This document shows positions 1 through 50,000 of a stretch of DNA of 64,000 nt, piece after piece. Position numbers and translations under genes: made by a program. The DNA comes from Urophycis tenuis. Its lineage: Eukaryota > Chordata > Actinopteri > Gadiformes > Phycidae. Position 1 is the stretch's first letter. Every line of letters begins with the position of its first letter. The stretch spans positions 215,001-279,000 of the forward strand of contig JAXIVH010000070.1 of the NCBI GenBank assembly GCA_036785325.1, given 5' to 3'. Below the pieces are notes generated by a model that saw only the letters and a program-made list of their open reading frames with translations, ran no database searches and was not told where the DNA came from.

Positions 1-105
1 TCAAGAGTCAAGTCTCGAGTCATGTACTTGTACATGACATGTATAACATGTACAACATGTACAACACTTGCACATGTATGTACAAGTGCAACTTGAGTCC
101 ATTAC

Positions 106-37434
<37,329 letters not shown>

Positions 37435-38073
37435 CGCGGCAGCAGCTTGGTCCAGCTGAAACTCTTCTGCTCTACTTCTACCGAGCGTTTCCAGCTCTGG
37501 ACAGTCGGTTGACCGTAAAAAAATAAATAAATAACCAAAGCGGGGCTGCCATTGCCCTGGTCACCACTTCAAAACGTCGTTTTGGCCTACACGTCGTCAT
37601 GTCGCTTCAGGGAAAGTCGACATTGAAGTGGATGCAGTAGGCTCTTTGGGGTTTGCGTTGAGTGTCATCACCGGAGACCAACGACAGCAAGGCTGTAATC
37701 CGGCCGACTGGGCGGTTCTAGAGGTAATCTGACTGGAGTCCACTGCACGGCAGATGGCACAGATGCGAACTACTCCGTCTATTCGAATCCCCCTGGTCTA
37801 CAGTTGCAGAAGAACCTATGGAGACCTGGCGATGACATTAACCCAAATGCCTTTAATTACACTGTTTTATGTGACACGTGTCTATAGGCTTAGTTGGGGG
37901 GAGGGGGGTGTTTTAATTAATACAATTAAGGCCCATGCTTTAATTGAGCCCTAAAAATTTGATTTGGATGCCCCCATGCAATTACTTTTTTTTGGTTAAC
38001 TGATTTGGTTTAGGTACATCTGATAATCCAAGTGAATATTTATTATGTAACTTCTCCATTTGACTGCCAGGCG

Positions 38074-38076
<3 letters not shown>

Positions 38077-38168
<92 letters not shown>
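38077..38168. repeat. (TG)n tract
   Basis: Uninterrupted (TG) of about 45 units, directly visible. Confidence 0.97.
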
Positions 38169-38169
<1 letters not shown>

Positions 38170-38328
38170 TTGGTATTATATTTTGGATTGTGTAGCTACT
38201 GTCTGTTTTATGCACGTTGTACAGTGACGATAGGGTATGGTGGGGCAGGGACCAGTATGAATGGAGTAGGGTGTGTTAGAGGGTGCTAGTCAGTGACAAC
38301 GAGGGTACAGGACAGGGACTGTTATGGT

Positions 38329-38420
38329 TTTATTAGGGACCGAGCCTGTGAAACAGGACGAGGTCCCTTTTGAAATTGGTCCGTTTATTTGTTATTATTA
38401 TTATTTCAGGGATCTTTGAA
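38329..38420. repeat. teleost dispersed repeat with hairpin start
   Basis: AGGGACCGAGCCTGT and AGGACGAGGTCCCT form a short hairpin, followed by CCGTTTATTTGTTATTATTA. From memory this type is very common in fish genomes; the family name is not certain. Confidence 0.45.
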
Positions 38421-39199
38421 GTTGATTTTCACTGTCTGAACATATACGAAAACTCAATTTTTTTTGGCAAAGTTATCAGACCTGGTGAAAAATTATATAT
38501 TCTATGCGACACGTTAATGTCTCATTAAAGATGTTATTGTCACGTTGTCTGTGTATCATGTCAATTGGACACCTTGCCCCACCTAATAGGTTTTGCTCTG
38601 CCTTTTCAAGTAAAAAAAGACACAATTCCACGATTGTACCACGTACAAACAATCAATAATGTAAAAAAAAAAAAAAAAAACTATCTGACAGTTACAAATA
38701 GGGTCGAAAGTAAAATCCTTGAGTTTCAAAGATAATTGTGCCTATTTAGACATTAGACATTATCTAGACACATTTAGAGTGCGTCTACGTTTAAAACATG
38801 CTGTTACTTACATATAGGCTACCTTGTCCATATTTGACCGTGGATTGCAGCATACAGCGCTACTACGTTCAACCACTAGATGGTAGTCAAGTCACGTAAA
38901 GCACAATAACATAGTAGAACTTTATCAGCTCGTGTTTTTTCCCCAAGGTTTTGTCATCATGACCTGTTGACAATTGCAACGGGCTGCTAAGTATTAATGT
39001 GATATGTAGACCTCAGTTCATCTATATAGCTGTTATGATTCAGTCTCATTCTGAGTAAGTCCGTCTCTTGAAGTGCCTCTTGAATTGCCCACCAGAACGT
39101 GTGATCGTTGGATTAGACTATATTTTTATATAATATTGTTGTTGCAATATTAACCTCTTTTTATTAAAACTAACAGTAAGGAAGAAGGGAAAAGAATCG

Positions 39200-39424
39200 A
39201 CTAACGGGCCGAAAAGCGACGTCAGGCCGACGTGACGCAGGGCCCACCCTGGGTGTTGTTTGTCCTGCAGACAGCTCTCATAACAGAGAGCCATGCAGAC
39301 GCACTGCCGGCGAACATAGCGGCCTGGGGCGGGACACGGAGGACCCTCGCCTTTGTTGTTGACGTTTTGATACCAGATCGCATCGCCATTTGTTGGGAAT
39401 ATAAACGACAAGACACGCTGAAAG
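39200..39424 (+). other. rusc2: probable rusc2 5' non-coding exon
   Basis: The segment is richer in CpG than its surroundings and ends in an excellent donor (CTGAAAG/GTAAGC at 39424). It lies upstream of a clear acceptor at 40690. The 5' boundary is a guess. Confidence 0.4.
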
Positions 39425-39834
39425 GTAAGCATTCTCAGACTATGTCTAGTAAGTGAGATCGCGTTTTGCCTTTTCCAGCACCGCATCGCAGGCTGCAAAA
39501 TGACGTATACGATGTCAGGCGCTAAGGCAACCTCTAACAACACAAAAAACACCCCACGCGTTATCACAATATGATCAAATCTATTATGATGGCCTCCCCA
39601 GAGCTAGGGAATGGATATTTATTGCTGTTCGTGTCTTCCGAAGGCTTTATCGTTTCATTCGTGCGCGATCGCTTTTATGTTGGTGGCACAAAATCATGCT
39701 GGCAGAATGAAACGAATCGGTATTCGGCCCACTTCGCGTAGGCCTAATTATAACGATTCTCCACCGTTAGTATCCTTGTTTACGTTATACATCCCGGTTC
39801 GGTATAGGCCCACAACCACCCTCCACCGGCGCTA

Positions 39835-40130
39835 CTGTCTATCCTAACCCTACTGTCTGTTGTCCTACTGTCTGTCCTAGCCCTACTGTCTGTAGTCCTA
39901 CTGTATAGCCCTACTGTCTATCCTAGTTCTACTGTCTCTATAGCCCTACTGTCTCCAGCCAAACCCTAAGGTCTGCATCATAGCCCAGCTGTCTATCCTA
40001 GCCCTACTGTCTCCACAGTCCTACTGTATCTATTGCCCTATTGTCTCTATTCTACTGTCTCTATCCTAGCCCAAATTCCTCTATTGCCCTGCTGTCTCTA
40101 TAGCCCTAAAGTCTCTACCATAGCTGTGTA
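39835..40130. repeat. degenerate CCTACTGTCT minisatellite
   Basis: Imperfect units of about 17-30 bp built on CCCTACTGTCTATCCTAG. A (TG)n tract at 40272-40345 follows. No gene seen here. Confidence 0.85.
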
Positions 40131-40690
40131 GGTACAAGTACTCACGTGTTACCGTTAAATAGGAGTTCAAATAACCAATAACATAATAACGTAGTGTATA
40201 TTGCATAGTATTATATTATAACACCCTGTGGAATATCTATTATGTAACTTCTCCATATGACTGTCAGGCTGAGTGTGTGTGTGTGTGAGTGTGAGTGTGT
40301 GTGTGCGTGCGCGTGTGTGTGTGCGTGTGTGTGTGTGTGTGTGTGCATACCTGAGTGTTTGACAGACTGAGATCGTAGCTTTAAAGAGCATGACTCTACC
40401 TCTTGGCTTTGTGTTGCTGGTTTCAATTCGGCCAAACATGACCAATTACAACCAAAATACCAAATCTACATTTTAGTACAACCATGTGGGAACATACAGT
40501 ACATGACAAGAGCAAAAATCAAATTAAGAACAATAAACACTTAAACACAGTTTTGATAACATATTCCACATGCACATACCACAGTGTCAGGTGCACTGAC
40601 ACAATATGCACAAAACAACATAAAAAATGGCGAGTTTAGTCATTCATTCAAGACACTACTCCTTTAACGCATGTCCCTCCCTCTCTTCAG

Positions 40691-40783
40691 ATGCCTCGCT
40701 CTGATCATGACGTTGACCTTTACCGCTTCGCCTTCCACATCCAGAGAGGCCCCGCCTCCATAGCCTGTTGGAGCAAAGCGTAG
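40691..40783 (+). CDS. upstream ORF in the rusc2 leader (30 codons)
   Basis: The exon carrying the rusc2 start seems to begin after TCTCTTCAG at 40690. Its first bases are ATG, opening a 30-codon frame that begins MPRSDHDVDLYRFAFH and ends at TAG 40781-40783, 97 bases before the rusc2 start at 40880. If transcribed it would be a translated upstream ORF; nothing shows that it makes a functional peptide. Confidence 0.35.
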   Translation: MPRSDHDVDLYRFAFHIQRGPASIACWSKA

Positions 40784-40879
40784 AAAACTCCCCCCCCCAT
40801 ACAGCCACCACCCAATCCCCTCTCCTTTACGCACGCCAGGGGATCTGGAGAGTCCAGCTTGGTGTTCACAGCCCCAAAC

Positions 40880-42334
40880 ATGGCCAGCTCCCCCAAGCTG
40901 TCCGGCGAGACCCTCATCGTGCACCACATCCCCCTGGTGCATTGCCAGGTGTCTGGCGGCCGGAAGGCCGGCTCCGGGGGCTCGCTGAAGAGGAGCAACC
41001 CTTTCAGCTCCTCAGAGAATCTGGGTCTCAGCCGGACCACCTCCCTCCCCGAGAGAGATGCGCTCCAGGAGGAGGCGCTGCTGTACAGCAGCCTCATCCA
41101 CACCTCCTCCGGGGGGGGCCGGGCGAAGGAGGCGAGGGGCGAGCGAGGAGGAGACTCCTCCGCCAACTCCCAGGACCACCTGGTGATCGCTCACACCCTC
41201 CCCAGAGCCAAGACCTGCCGCAGAAACCCTCTTCGCCACAACCCTTTCCTGCTCAACACGGAGCACTGTGAGGATGACGAGGAGGAAGACGAGGATGGCG
41301 ACAACCTCTACGGCTACCTGGAGGACTCCTCCTTCCACCTCCACGGCCGGCCCAGCTCCGCCCTCGAGGACGAGGTCGTTCCCTTCCGCCTGCACGACTT
41401 GGATCTGGGGTCTGAGCCCTTCCTTTTGCACAGCGCCCTGGGAAAGAAGTGGGGATCCGTCGGGGAGGAGAGTCAGGAGTCCCTCAGGGGCGTGGCCTCT
41501 GAGTTGTCCAATCACCTGGATGACCTCCGGCTGTTGGGATTGGCTGGCCAACGGCGCCACGGCAGCAGTGGCTCCAACATGTCCATGGACTGTGTGGAGC
41601 AGGACTGGGCCGAGGATGAGGACGACGAAGACCAGCACATGGGATGCGAGCGCAGCAGCAAGACGGTCTCCTCCTGCAACTCCCACGACTACCAGGAGCA
41701 CTTCCTGCACTCCTTCCCCGAACCCTTCTCCGAGGGGGGTCAGCAGGGCTACGGCAGCGACTCGTCCTGCAACAGCTCCGACGGGGTGCTGGTCAACTTC
41801 AGCGCCATTTACAACAAGATGAGCAAACCCACCAACCTCAACTACTCCAGGGAGCACTCCTCCACCTCCTCCGTGTCCCCGGGGAGTCAGAGGAATCCGA
41901 CCGGCGGGGCGTTCTACTTGGACCTCCACACCTCCCCGAGCGAACCCCAGCCGCCGCATCAGCAGAACTCCTACCTGGGGCATCCCTTCCCTGTGGTGCA
42001 CGAGCCCCACCCCTCCACGTCCTCCACCGGGTCCTCCTCCGCGCAGGGCGGGCGCGACCTCGACGCCAACTGCAACTCCTACCACCCGCTGCGTTCGGGG
42101 TCGTCCGGCGACCTCACTTCCTGCCTGCAGAGCCAGGCGCGGCTGGTGGTGGCCACCCAGAACTACTACAAGCTGGTGACCTGCGACCTGTCGTCCCAGT
42201 CGTCGCCGAGTCCGGTGGGCTCCTCGGCCACCAGCTGCTCGGAGGAGCCCAGCAAGGGGAGTCCCACGCCGAATCACCCCAGAGAATATTTCCTGTTCAA
42301 GCCGGGAGACGACACCAAACCGGCCTCCGCAGGG
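40880..42334 (+). CDS. rusc2: rusc2 exon 1: N-terminal low-complexity region
   Basis: 485 codons with no folded domain. Conserved landmarks: GETLIVHHIPLVHCQV, GYGSDSSCNSSDGVLVNFSA, AFYLDLHTSP, DANCNSYHPLRSG, QSQARLVVATQNYYKLVTCD and SSQSSPSPVGSSATSCSEE. Several are identical to human and probably mark binding motifs. Acidic (EDDEEEDEDGD) and serine-rich stretches lie between them. The donor is GGG/GTGAGT. Confidence 0.95.
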
Positions 42335-44010
42335 GTGAGTTGAGATGCATTCACAGTTCTACTTACAGGTCGTTTGCAAGGATCCACATCGCGAGGCAGA
42401 GACACAACGCAGATCTCCACAGAGCTGCCCGTATTTATACTTCCAACGTGTACACAAGTGGGCAGTATGGCTCTTCCGACCCAAAACATACTTGAACCTT
42501 ATGTGTTAATTTCAAATAAGCAATACAGGGGCAGCCCGGTGGCACAACGCACACAACAACCACACACTAATGGCATAGTGGCACTGTGATAGCATGCTAC
42601 ATGCTAGCCCTCATCTTTTCCAACCCGCTCTCCCCTCACCCCGGTCTTCTCTCCACAAAGTCAGCCCATTAAATAGATGTCTAAAGGATGTAGAACCAGC
42701 TGAGCTGTTAATTTCCCCGTGACCGTTCGTTTGACTCTCATGTTCGGCTGTCGAAAGCAAAACGCTGGCCTCGTGCCCTGCTCGACCGGCCAGCGGTCAT
42801 CTGAGGCGAAGCCTTGCAGAGACGCTGCGTCTTCGTGTCCGCTCTCTCCGTTGGTAGAGAGCAGCAGAGTGGACGTGTGCAGTTCTCTTTGTGGAGCCAC
42901 GGACTCCCTGCAAACGTTCTCTTACGCGTTGACGAAGAAGTGCAATTAGGGCTTTGGGAGCATTACTTTACATAACATGACATGTACTTTATATTAGCAG
43001 GTCAACGAAGTAATCACATGAGGCATGGTCACATCTGATATATGTACTAATCCTAGTATTATCATCTTAGTTTTCCATAATCCATAATAATAATAATATA
43101 TACTGTATATAATCATACAATACTCATCACATGAATCACATGAATCAATAACATGTTTTTCGCGGCCAGCCGAATGACGGTGAGGAGAACGAGGCGGGCG
43201 ACCGGCCGCAGGACGAGTGCGTCGCCGTGGTGATCCAAGGCCAGGTGTACGTCAACAGTGTGGGTGGGCAGGCGGCGCCCGGCGCGGCGGGCCGCCCGCG
43301 CTCCCGCAGCTACGACCGCAACCTGGACCAGGCCCCGCCCCCCCGGCTGGGCTCTCTGGAGCGCATGCTGAGCTGCCCCGTGCGCCTGAGCGACACGGCG
43401 GCCCAGCTGCTCTCGCCGCCGCCGCCACGCGTCACCTCCTTCGCCGAGATCGCCCGCAGCAAGAGGAGGAGCGGCGGAGGCGCCTCCCCGACCCCGAAGG
43501 CGGGGTCGGACGCGGCGTTCCCCGGGTGCGCCCGCGCCTCCCTGGACGCCCCGCCCCTCACGGCGGAGCCGCAAGCCCAGGGAGGGGGGGGGCACGGCGC
43601 CGGAGGCCCGTCGCCCCCGGCGGGCTGCTGCAGCCTGGGCAGCCTGGAGCCGTGCGCGCTCAGCGACGTGGAGGCCCGAGGTCAAGGTATGACACCCCCC
43701 CCACCCCCACCGCCTTGACACGTCTCTCAGGTTGTTTGAGTGTAGGGAAGAGAGCAGTAGGGGGGCGGGGGGAGGTTGTCTTGTTCCATTTGCACGGTAA
43801 CCTGACACCTCCATTAGTGTGCGCCTGAACGGGATAAACAGCTTGTGCAATGTCCTGGATCTCACCTCACATCTGAAATATGATTGGCCCCCGCCCACCA
43901 CCAACACCATTGGACGAGAGCCATTGGGGTCAGACCTATCAATGGCTGCATGATTTGTGATAAATGAAAAACCTGATCCAGTGACATTTGGATTTGAAGC
44001 TGTAGGATGG

Positions 44011-44097
<87 letters not shown>

Positions 44098-47000
44098 TTA
44101 GGCCCCCCGACTGCTTCTTGGCCCCCCCCCCTGTGCCACTTCACTAAATAGATGCTGGAATCGCCCCAGCGTCACACCCCAATGCTGTGTCACGCACACA
44201 CAGCACTCTAACTCTCTCCATCTTCCTGTCCGCTCCGCATCCCTGTCCTCTCCCAGACGGTCCCGTCTCCAGGCAGCGCCCCATGGAGACGCTGCGCTAC
44301 TCCAAGGACCAGCGCCCCACCACCCTTCCCATCCAGCCCTTCTCCTTCCAGCACCCGCTGGGCGCCAGACCCGCCCAGCCCAAGCCCCCGCGGCCCCCGC
44401 TCGCCGGCCCGGGGTCCGGGGTCGGGGCGTCCGGGGCGCAGGTCCGGGGCGCCGCGGGGACCCTGGGAGCGGAGGAGGGTGACGGCTCCTCTGAGAACGC
44501 GCTGGGGCACCAGGGCGGCCGGCAGGGCCCCGCTGGGGGTCCCCCTCCTGGGTCCATTAGGCCCTCCCCTCTGGGGAGCTATTCCCCCGTCCGCCACCAG
44601 GGGGCGGTGAGCTCTGGGACGTGCTCCACCTGCACGCCCAGCCCCCCGTCTGCGTGCAGTCGGTCCTGCATGCTCTCCTCGGGCCTGGGACCCCTCCACA
44701 CCTTGCCCTCGGGGCCCTTCAGACAAGCGCCGCCCCCTGCCCCACTGGGTCAAAACGGCGGGCCCGTTCCCCCTGCACTGTCCCCGGTTCAAGGCCACTG
44801 TTATGGAGCAGCTCCCAACATGCCCAGGGACGTGCTGGGCTCCCTGGGTAGTCTGGACCCCAGCAGACCAGCGGAGGGAGCCAAGGGATGCCGGCCATAC
44901 AACGGTAAGGCATCGCCGTAGTGACGGGACTCTTGAGGACCGCTAGGTCTGTCCATGTTTCCATGTTCCTTGTTGTGCCCTAACGAGGCCTTCATCTTAA
45001 TAATGTTTTGCTCAACGAGGCTAATGTGAATTTTGAGTAATGACTAAAGTGTCCCGGCGCCTCATTGCTGCGTTGAGTCTGACCTGAGGGAGCTACACCG
45101 TGCATGAGAGCTCAGTGTTTCCTTACGACGACAGGAGAACATGGGATGAACAGCTATGTGGCTCAGCTGCATATGATTTTTCATTGTTGTGTCGTACACA
45201 AGTGCGTCGTGTTCAGTCATTTAAAAACAGGCCCATGTTCTCACCTGAAGCTCCGGTGACAGCAGCCATTGTCCTCCATTTCGTTTGTGTCATTCATTTC
45301 TTGAAATCGTGGTGGTGTAAACGATGTCTGGGGGGGTCGCACAGCTGGCTGCGTTTCTCCACCTCATCCGTCACCGCAAGTAGACGCAGAGTAAGCTAGA
45401 GCTGCATGGTCTGCAGAGAGACACAGGGTTATAGGTATAGTTCTATGTGTGGGGGTTCCTACAGTATGTGATGCCAGTTATCTCCTGGTAATATCACATG
45501 CCACCTGATCCCCACGGTGGCAAGACGGGCTCTGTGTCGCGGCTCTCGTTGATCACAGAGCGTTTCCTGTCATGCATTGCTGCATTGTTTGCCGTACAAG
45601 CAGTCATCCGAGAGATAACAGATAACAACGGATAACACACAACCGGTTTCAGATTCGTACCACAATATCCCCATCCTGCACAGAGCGGACAGAGGCGTTG
45701 GGATGGATGGAGGGATAATAAAGCTGAGAAAAGCAGGCCCCGGCGCTGCGATGTTTCACACACATTGGCAGACCCGTGGCGCGTGCCTTTCAGCGGGTGA
45801 CACCAGGCTCAGCGCTTGGCTCGGCACGTGACTCGCCGACGCGACAAGTCAATCTCTCCTCGTTCATTCCTGTGGCGCACGTCCCTCTGAAGGTCGTTTG
45901 CCGCGGCGCCATCTACGTTTCTCGAAAAAACAACCAACCGTTCTCAGGGGTTATTTAGAAGACATCTCTCTTTGCGTCGCAAATCTCGTGACCGAGTTTC
46001 CAATTTGGGATTGGCAGAGCGACGCGGAATGCGCGTGTGTAAACACGGCCACTGGATTACGACGTTAAGATGTGCTGTTGACAGGATTAGCGTGACTGAT
46101 GACACCGTCTGGATCTTGGTGTACAGGGCCTAGCTGAGCTCTACACTGTTTTTTTTGGGGGGGGGCATACAACTGTTACATATTGCTGTTAAATATATGA
46201 TGCATGGAGTTATAGTACACAACATGTTAGCTATATACATGAATAGTTCAAAAACCATGTCAACATTGTACACATGGTTTCATGTTCGACTCGAACCCGT
46301 CATCACCCTACATATTTGCAGCTTTAAGTGAGTTACGTTTCTGAACAAAGAACCCTGGTGAACCACCTGTTTCCGTGGCCAAACAGACACGGAAACGAGT
46401 CAGAAAAGCGATTTCAGTGAATTCATAATCTTCTGAGTCATTTTTTGTCTTTTCTCTTTCCATTCATCCTTTACTAATATGTATTTTCTTCCTTCTGCTT
46501 ATCTATCTCTTGTATTAATTCACTCATTCACCTCCTCATCGCTCCATCACCTCTCTAACCCCTAACTACCATGCACTACTGACACCCTACCCCCAAACCT
46601 ACCTACACCCTACCATCACCCGACCCCCAAACCTACCTACACCCTACCACCACCCTACCCCCAACGTACCTACACCCTACCACCACCCTACCCCCAACCT
46701 ACCTACACCCTACCACCACCCTACCCCCAAACCTACCAACACCCTACCACCACCCTACCCCCAACCTACCTACACCCTACCACCACCCTACCCCCAACCT
46801 ACCTACACCCTACCACCACCCTACCCCCAAACCTACCTACACCCTACCACCACCCTACCCCTTAACCTACCAACGTCCTACCACCACCCTACCCCCAAAC
46901 CTACCTACACCCTACCACCACCCTACCCCCAACCTACCTACACCCTACCACCACCCTACCCCCAACCTACCAACACCCTACCACCACCCTACCCCTATGT

Positions 47001-50000
47001 ATACCATCCCCCTACCATGACCGTATCCCCAAACCTGCCTACACCCTACCATCACCCTACCTCCAAACCTACCAACACCTACCCCTATGTATATCATCAC
47101 CCTAACATGACCGTACCCTAAACCTACCAACCCCCCCTAAATTCCATCCCGAATCGTCCATCCCCACCCAACAACCCACACCCACTCCTGCATCACCCGT
47201 CCCCCCCCACCAGCGCACCACCTGTCCCCCCAGGCCCTAAAATGGCGGGAGTATCGCCGTAGAAACCCGTTGGGGGTGGAGAGATCCCCAGACTCCGCCT
47301 CCGGGGGCAAGGCGCAACGCCACTTCAGACGCAACGTCTTTGATTTCCCATCAGCCCCCTCTGACCACGCCCCCTCCAGCCACGCCCCTCGGCTTCATGG
47401 TGCTTCTTCAGCTGCTTCTTCTTATAGTACACCTTTTATACACCACTATTTAAGGGTTTCATATGTCATACACCTTTTATAAACCGCTATTTAAGGGTTT
47501 CATATGTAATACACCTTTTATAAACCAGTATTTAAGGGTTTCATATGTAATACACCTTTTATAAACCGCTATTTAAGGGTTTCATATGTAAAACATATGT
47601 GTGTGTGTGTGTGTGTGTGTGAGCAGGGGGTCATTCCTACAGTGAGCTGCTCCTGGACTACTTCTCCCTGACAGAGAAACCACCAGAGGAGTTCTGCCTC
47701 TCCCCAGATGCCTCTTCCTCCAAGCCCTCAGTTGACCTGCCGCACAAAAAAGGTAGAGTGGCCATGTGTGTACCCTGTGTGTGTGTGTGTGTGTGTAGTC
47801 TGTGTGTGTACTCTGTGCGGGCAGTCTGTGTGTGTACCCTGTGTGTGTGCGTACTCTGTGTGAGCAGTCTGTGTGTGTACTCTGTGCGGGCAGTCTGTGT
47901 GTGTACCCTGTGTGTGTGTGTGTACTCTGTGTGTGCAGTCTGTGTGTGTACTCTGTGTGTGTAGTCAAGTCCATCTGTTGTTCAGTATATGTAGTACACA
48001 TCTATCTGTCCATCTCTTTACACAGTATCTGACTATCTCTCTCAACATTATCTGTTATCTGTCTCCCTCTCTCAGTGCCAGCCTAGTTGTCTATTTCTCC
48101 CAGCAGTATCTACCTGTCTATCTCCCTTAGCAGCATCTATCTGTCTGTCTCTCTCAGGTCTGGTGAAGGCAGTGAACACAGCCGTTGATCTGATTGTGGC
48201 CCACTTTGGAACCAGCAGAGACCCAGACGTCAAGGTAGGATTACAGTATATTACACTATATTTGATTAAATTGCACAACTCTACATTAAATAAGATTATA
48301 TTATGTTAGGATTAGTTTATATTCCATACCAGGTAGTGTAGTATAATGTAATGTACTACATTAAATAAAATTATATTGTATTTGGATTACATTAAATTGC
48401 ATGTAGTATAATATAAGGTAATCCTAATATAATGTAATGTATTTCATTACACAACGTATTACATTACATGAAGTAACATGTTGCGTAATATAATATTATG
48501 TTACCCTAATGTAATTAAATATAAAAACGATAGGGCTACCTGTGTCCCTACAGGCCACACCTGAAACACTGGTCAGCCTGTAGCTAAAGGTGTACATGAC
48601 ATCTGAAACACTGGCCTGGCTGTAGGTAAAGGTGTACATGACACCTGAAACACTGGTCAGCCTGTAGGTAAAGGTGTACATGGCACCTGAAACACTGGTC
48701 AGCCTGTAGGTAAAGGTGTACATGGCACCTGAAACTACTGGTCAGCCTGTAGGTAAAGGTGTACATGGCACCTGAAACACTGGTCAGCCTGTAGGTAAAG
48801 GTGTATATGGCACCTGAAACACTGGTCAGCCTGTAGGTAAAGGTGTATATGGCACCTGAAACACTGGTCAGCCTGTAGGTAAAGGTGTACATGGCACCTG
48901 AAACACTGGTCAGCCTGTAGGTAAAGGTGTACATGGCACCTGAAACACTGGCCTGGCTGTAGGTAAAGATGTACATGGCACCTGAAACACTGGTCAGCCT
49001 GTAGGTAAAGGTGTACATGGCACCTGAAACTACTGGTCAGCCTGTAGGTAAAGGTGTACATGGCACCTGAAACACTGGTCAGCCTGTAGGTAAAGGTGTA
49101 CATGGCACCTGAAACACTGGTCAGCCTGTAGGTAAAGGTGTACATGGCACCTGAAACACTGGTCAGCCTGTAGGTAAAGGTGTACATGGCACCTGAAACA
49201 CTGGCCTGGCTGTAGGTAAAGATGTACATGGCACCTGAAACACTGGTCAGCCTGTAGGTAAAGGTGTACATGGCACCTGAAACTACTGGTCAGCCTGTAG
49301 GTAAAGGTGTACATGGCACCTGAAACACTGGTCAGCCTGTAGGTAAAGGTGTACATGGCACCTGAAACTACTGGTCAGCCTGTAGGTAAAGGTGTACATG
49401 GCACCTGAAACACTGGTCAGCCTGTAGGTAAAGGTGTATATGGCACCTGAAACACTGGTCAGCCTGTAGGTAAAGGTGTATATGGCACCTGAAACACTGG
49501 TCAGCCTGTAGGTAAAGGTGTACATGGCACCTGAAACACTGGTCAGCCTGTAGGTAAAGGTGTACATGGCACCTGAAAAACTGGCCTGGCTGTAGGTAAA
49601 GATGTACATGGCACCTGAAACACTGGTCAGCCTGTAGGTAAAGGTGTACATGGCACCTGAAACTACTGGTCAGCCTGTAGGTAAAGGTGTACATGGCACC
49701 TGAAACACTGGTCAGCCTGTAGGTAAAGGTGTACATGGCACCTGAAACACTGGTCAGCCTGTAGGTAAAGGTGTACATGGCACCTGAAACACTGGTCAGC
49801 CTGTAGGTAAAGGTGTACATGGCACCTGAAACACTGGTCAGCCTGTAGGTAAAGGTGTACATGGCACCTGAAACACTTGTCAGTCTGTAGGTAAAGGTGT
49901 ACATGGCACCTGAAACGCTGGCCTGGCCGAAGGTAAAGATGCACTTTAAACCTGTGCAATTTATCCAATGGTTTGCCTGTACTTTTGTGGTTTAACAGTC

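Larger units (their letters stand above)
37435..39190. promoter_or_regulatory. divergent promoter region, unc13b / rusc2
   Basis: Between the minus-strand unc13b start (37434) and the probable 5' exon of plus-strand rusc2. It holds a GC-richer stretch near 37540-37760, a (TG)n tract of about 45 units (38077-38168) and a repeat starting AGGGACCGAGCCTGTG at 38334. I see no firm TATA box or conserved coding block. The promoter role is inferred from position. Confidence 0.5.

Noticed and set aside
1..95. Palindromic TGTACATG-rich sequence at the window start.
   Set aside because: Short alternating repeats of ACATGTAC give trivial self-complementarity; too close to the edge to interpret.
39118..39567. 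Minus-strand cysteine-rich frame (CPAPGRYVRRQCVCMALCYE) that might be a small secreted protein.
   Set aside because: No signal peptide or recognised family, and it overlaps the likely rusc2 5' exon on the other strand.
41012..42277. A 421-codon open frame on the minus strand opposite rusc2 exon 1, and others opposite exons 2-3.
   Set aside because: Antisense shadows of a very GC-rich coding exon whose plus-strand product matches RUSC2.
47222..47234. Acceptor CCCCCCAG at 47233 for rusc2 exon 4.
   Set aside because: It gives a stop within ten codons when joined to exon 3; the acceptor 20 bases upstream keeps frame and yields the human-like HHLSPQALKW.
48584..49968. Long minus-strand open frames repeating YTFTYRLTSVSGAM.
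   Set aside because: They come only from a 42-bp tandem repeat whose length is a multiple of three; no start context, splice sites or homology.
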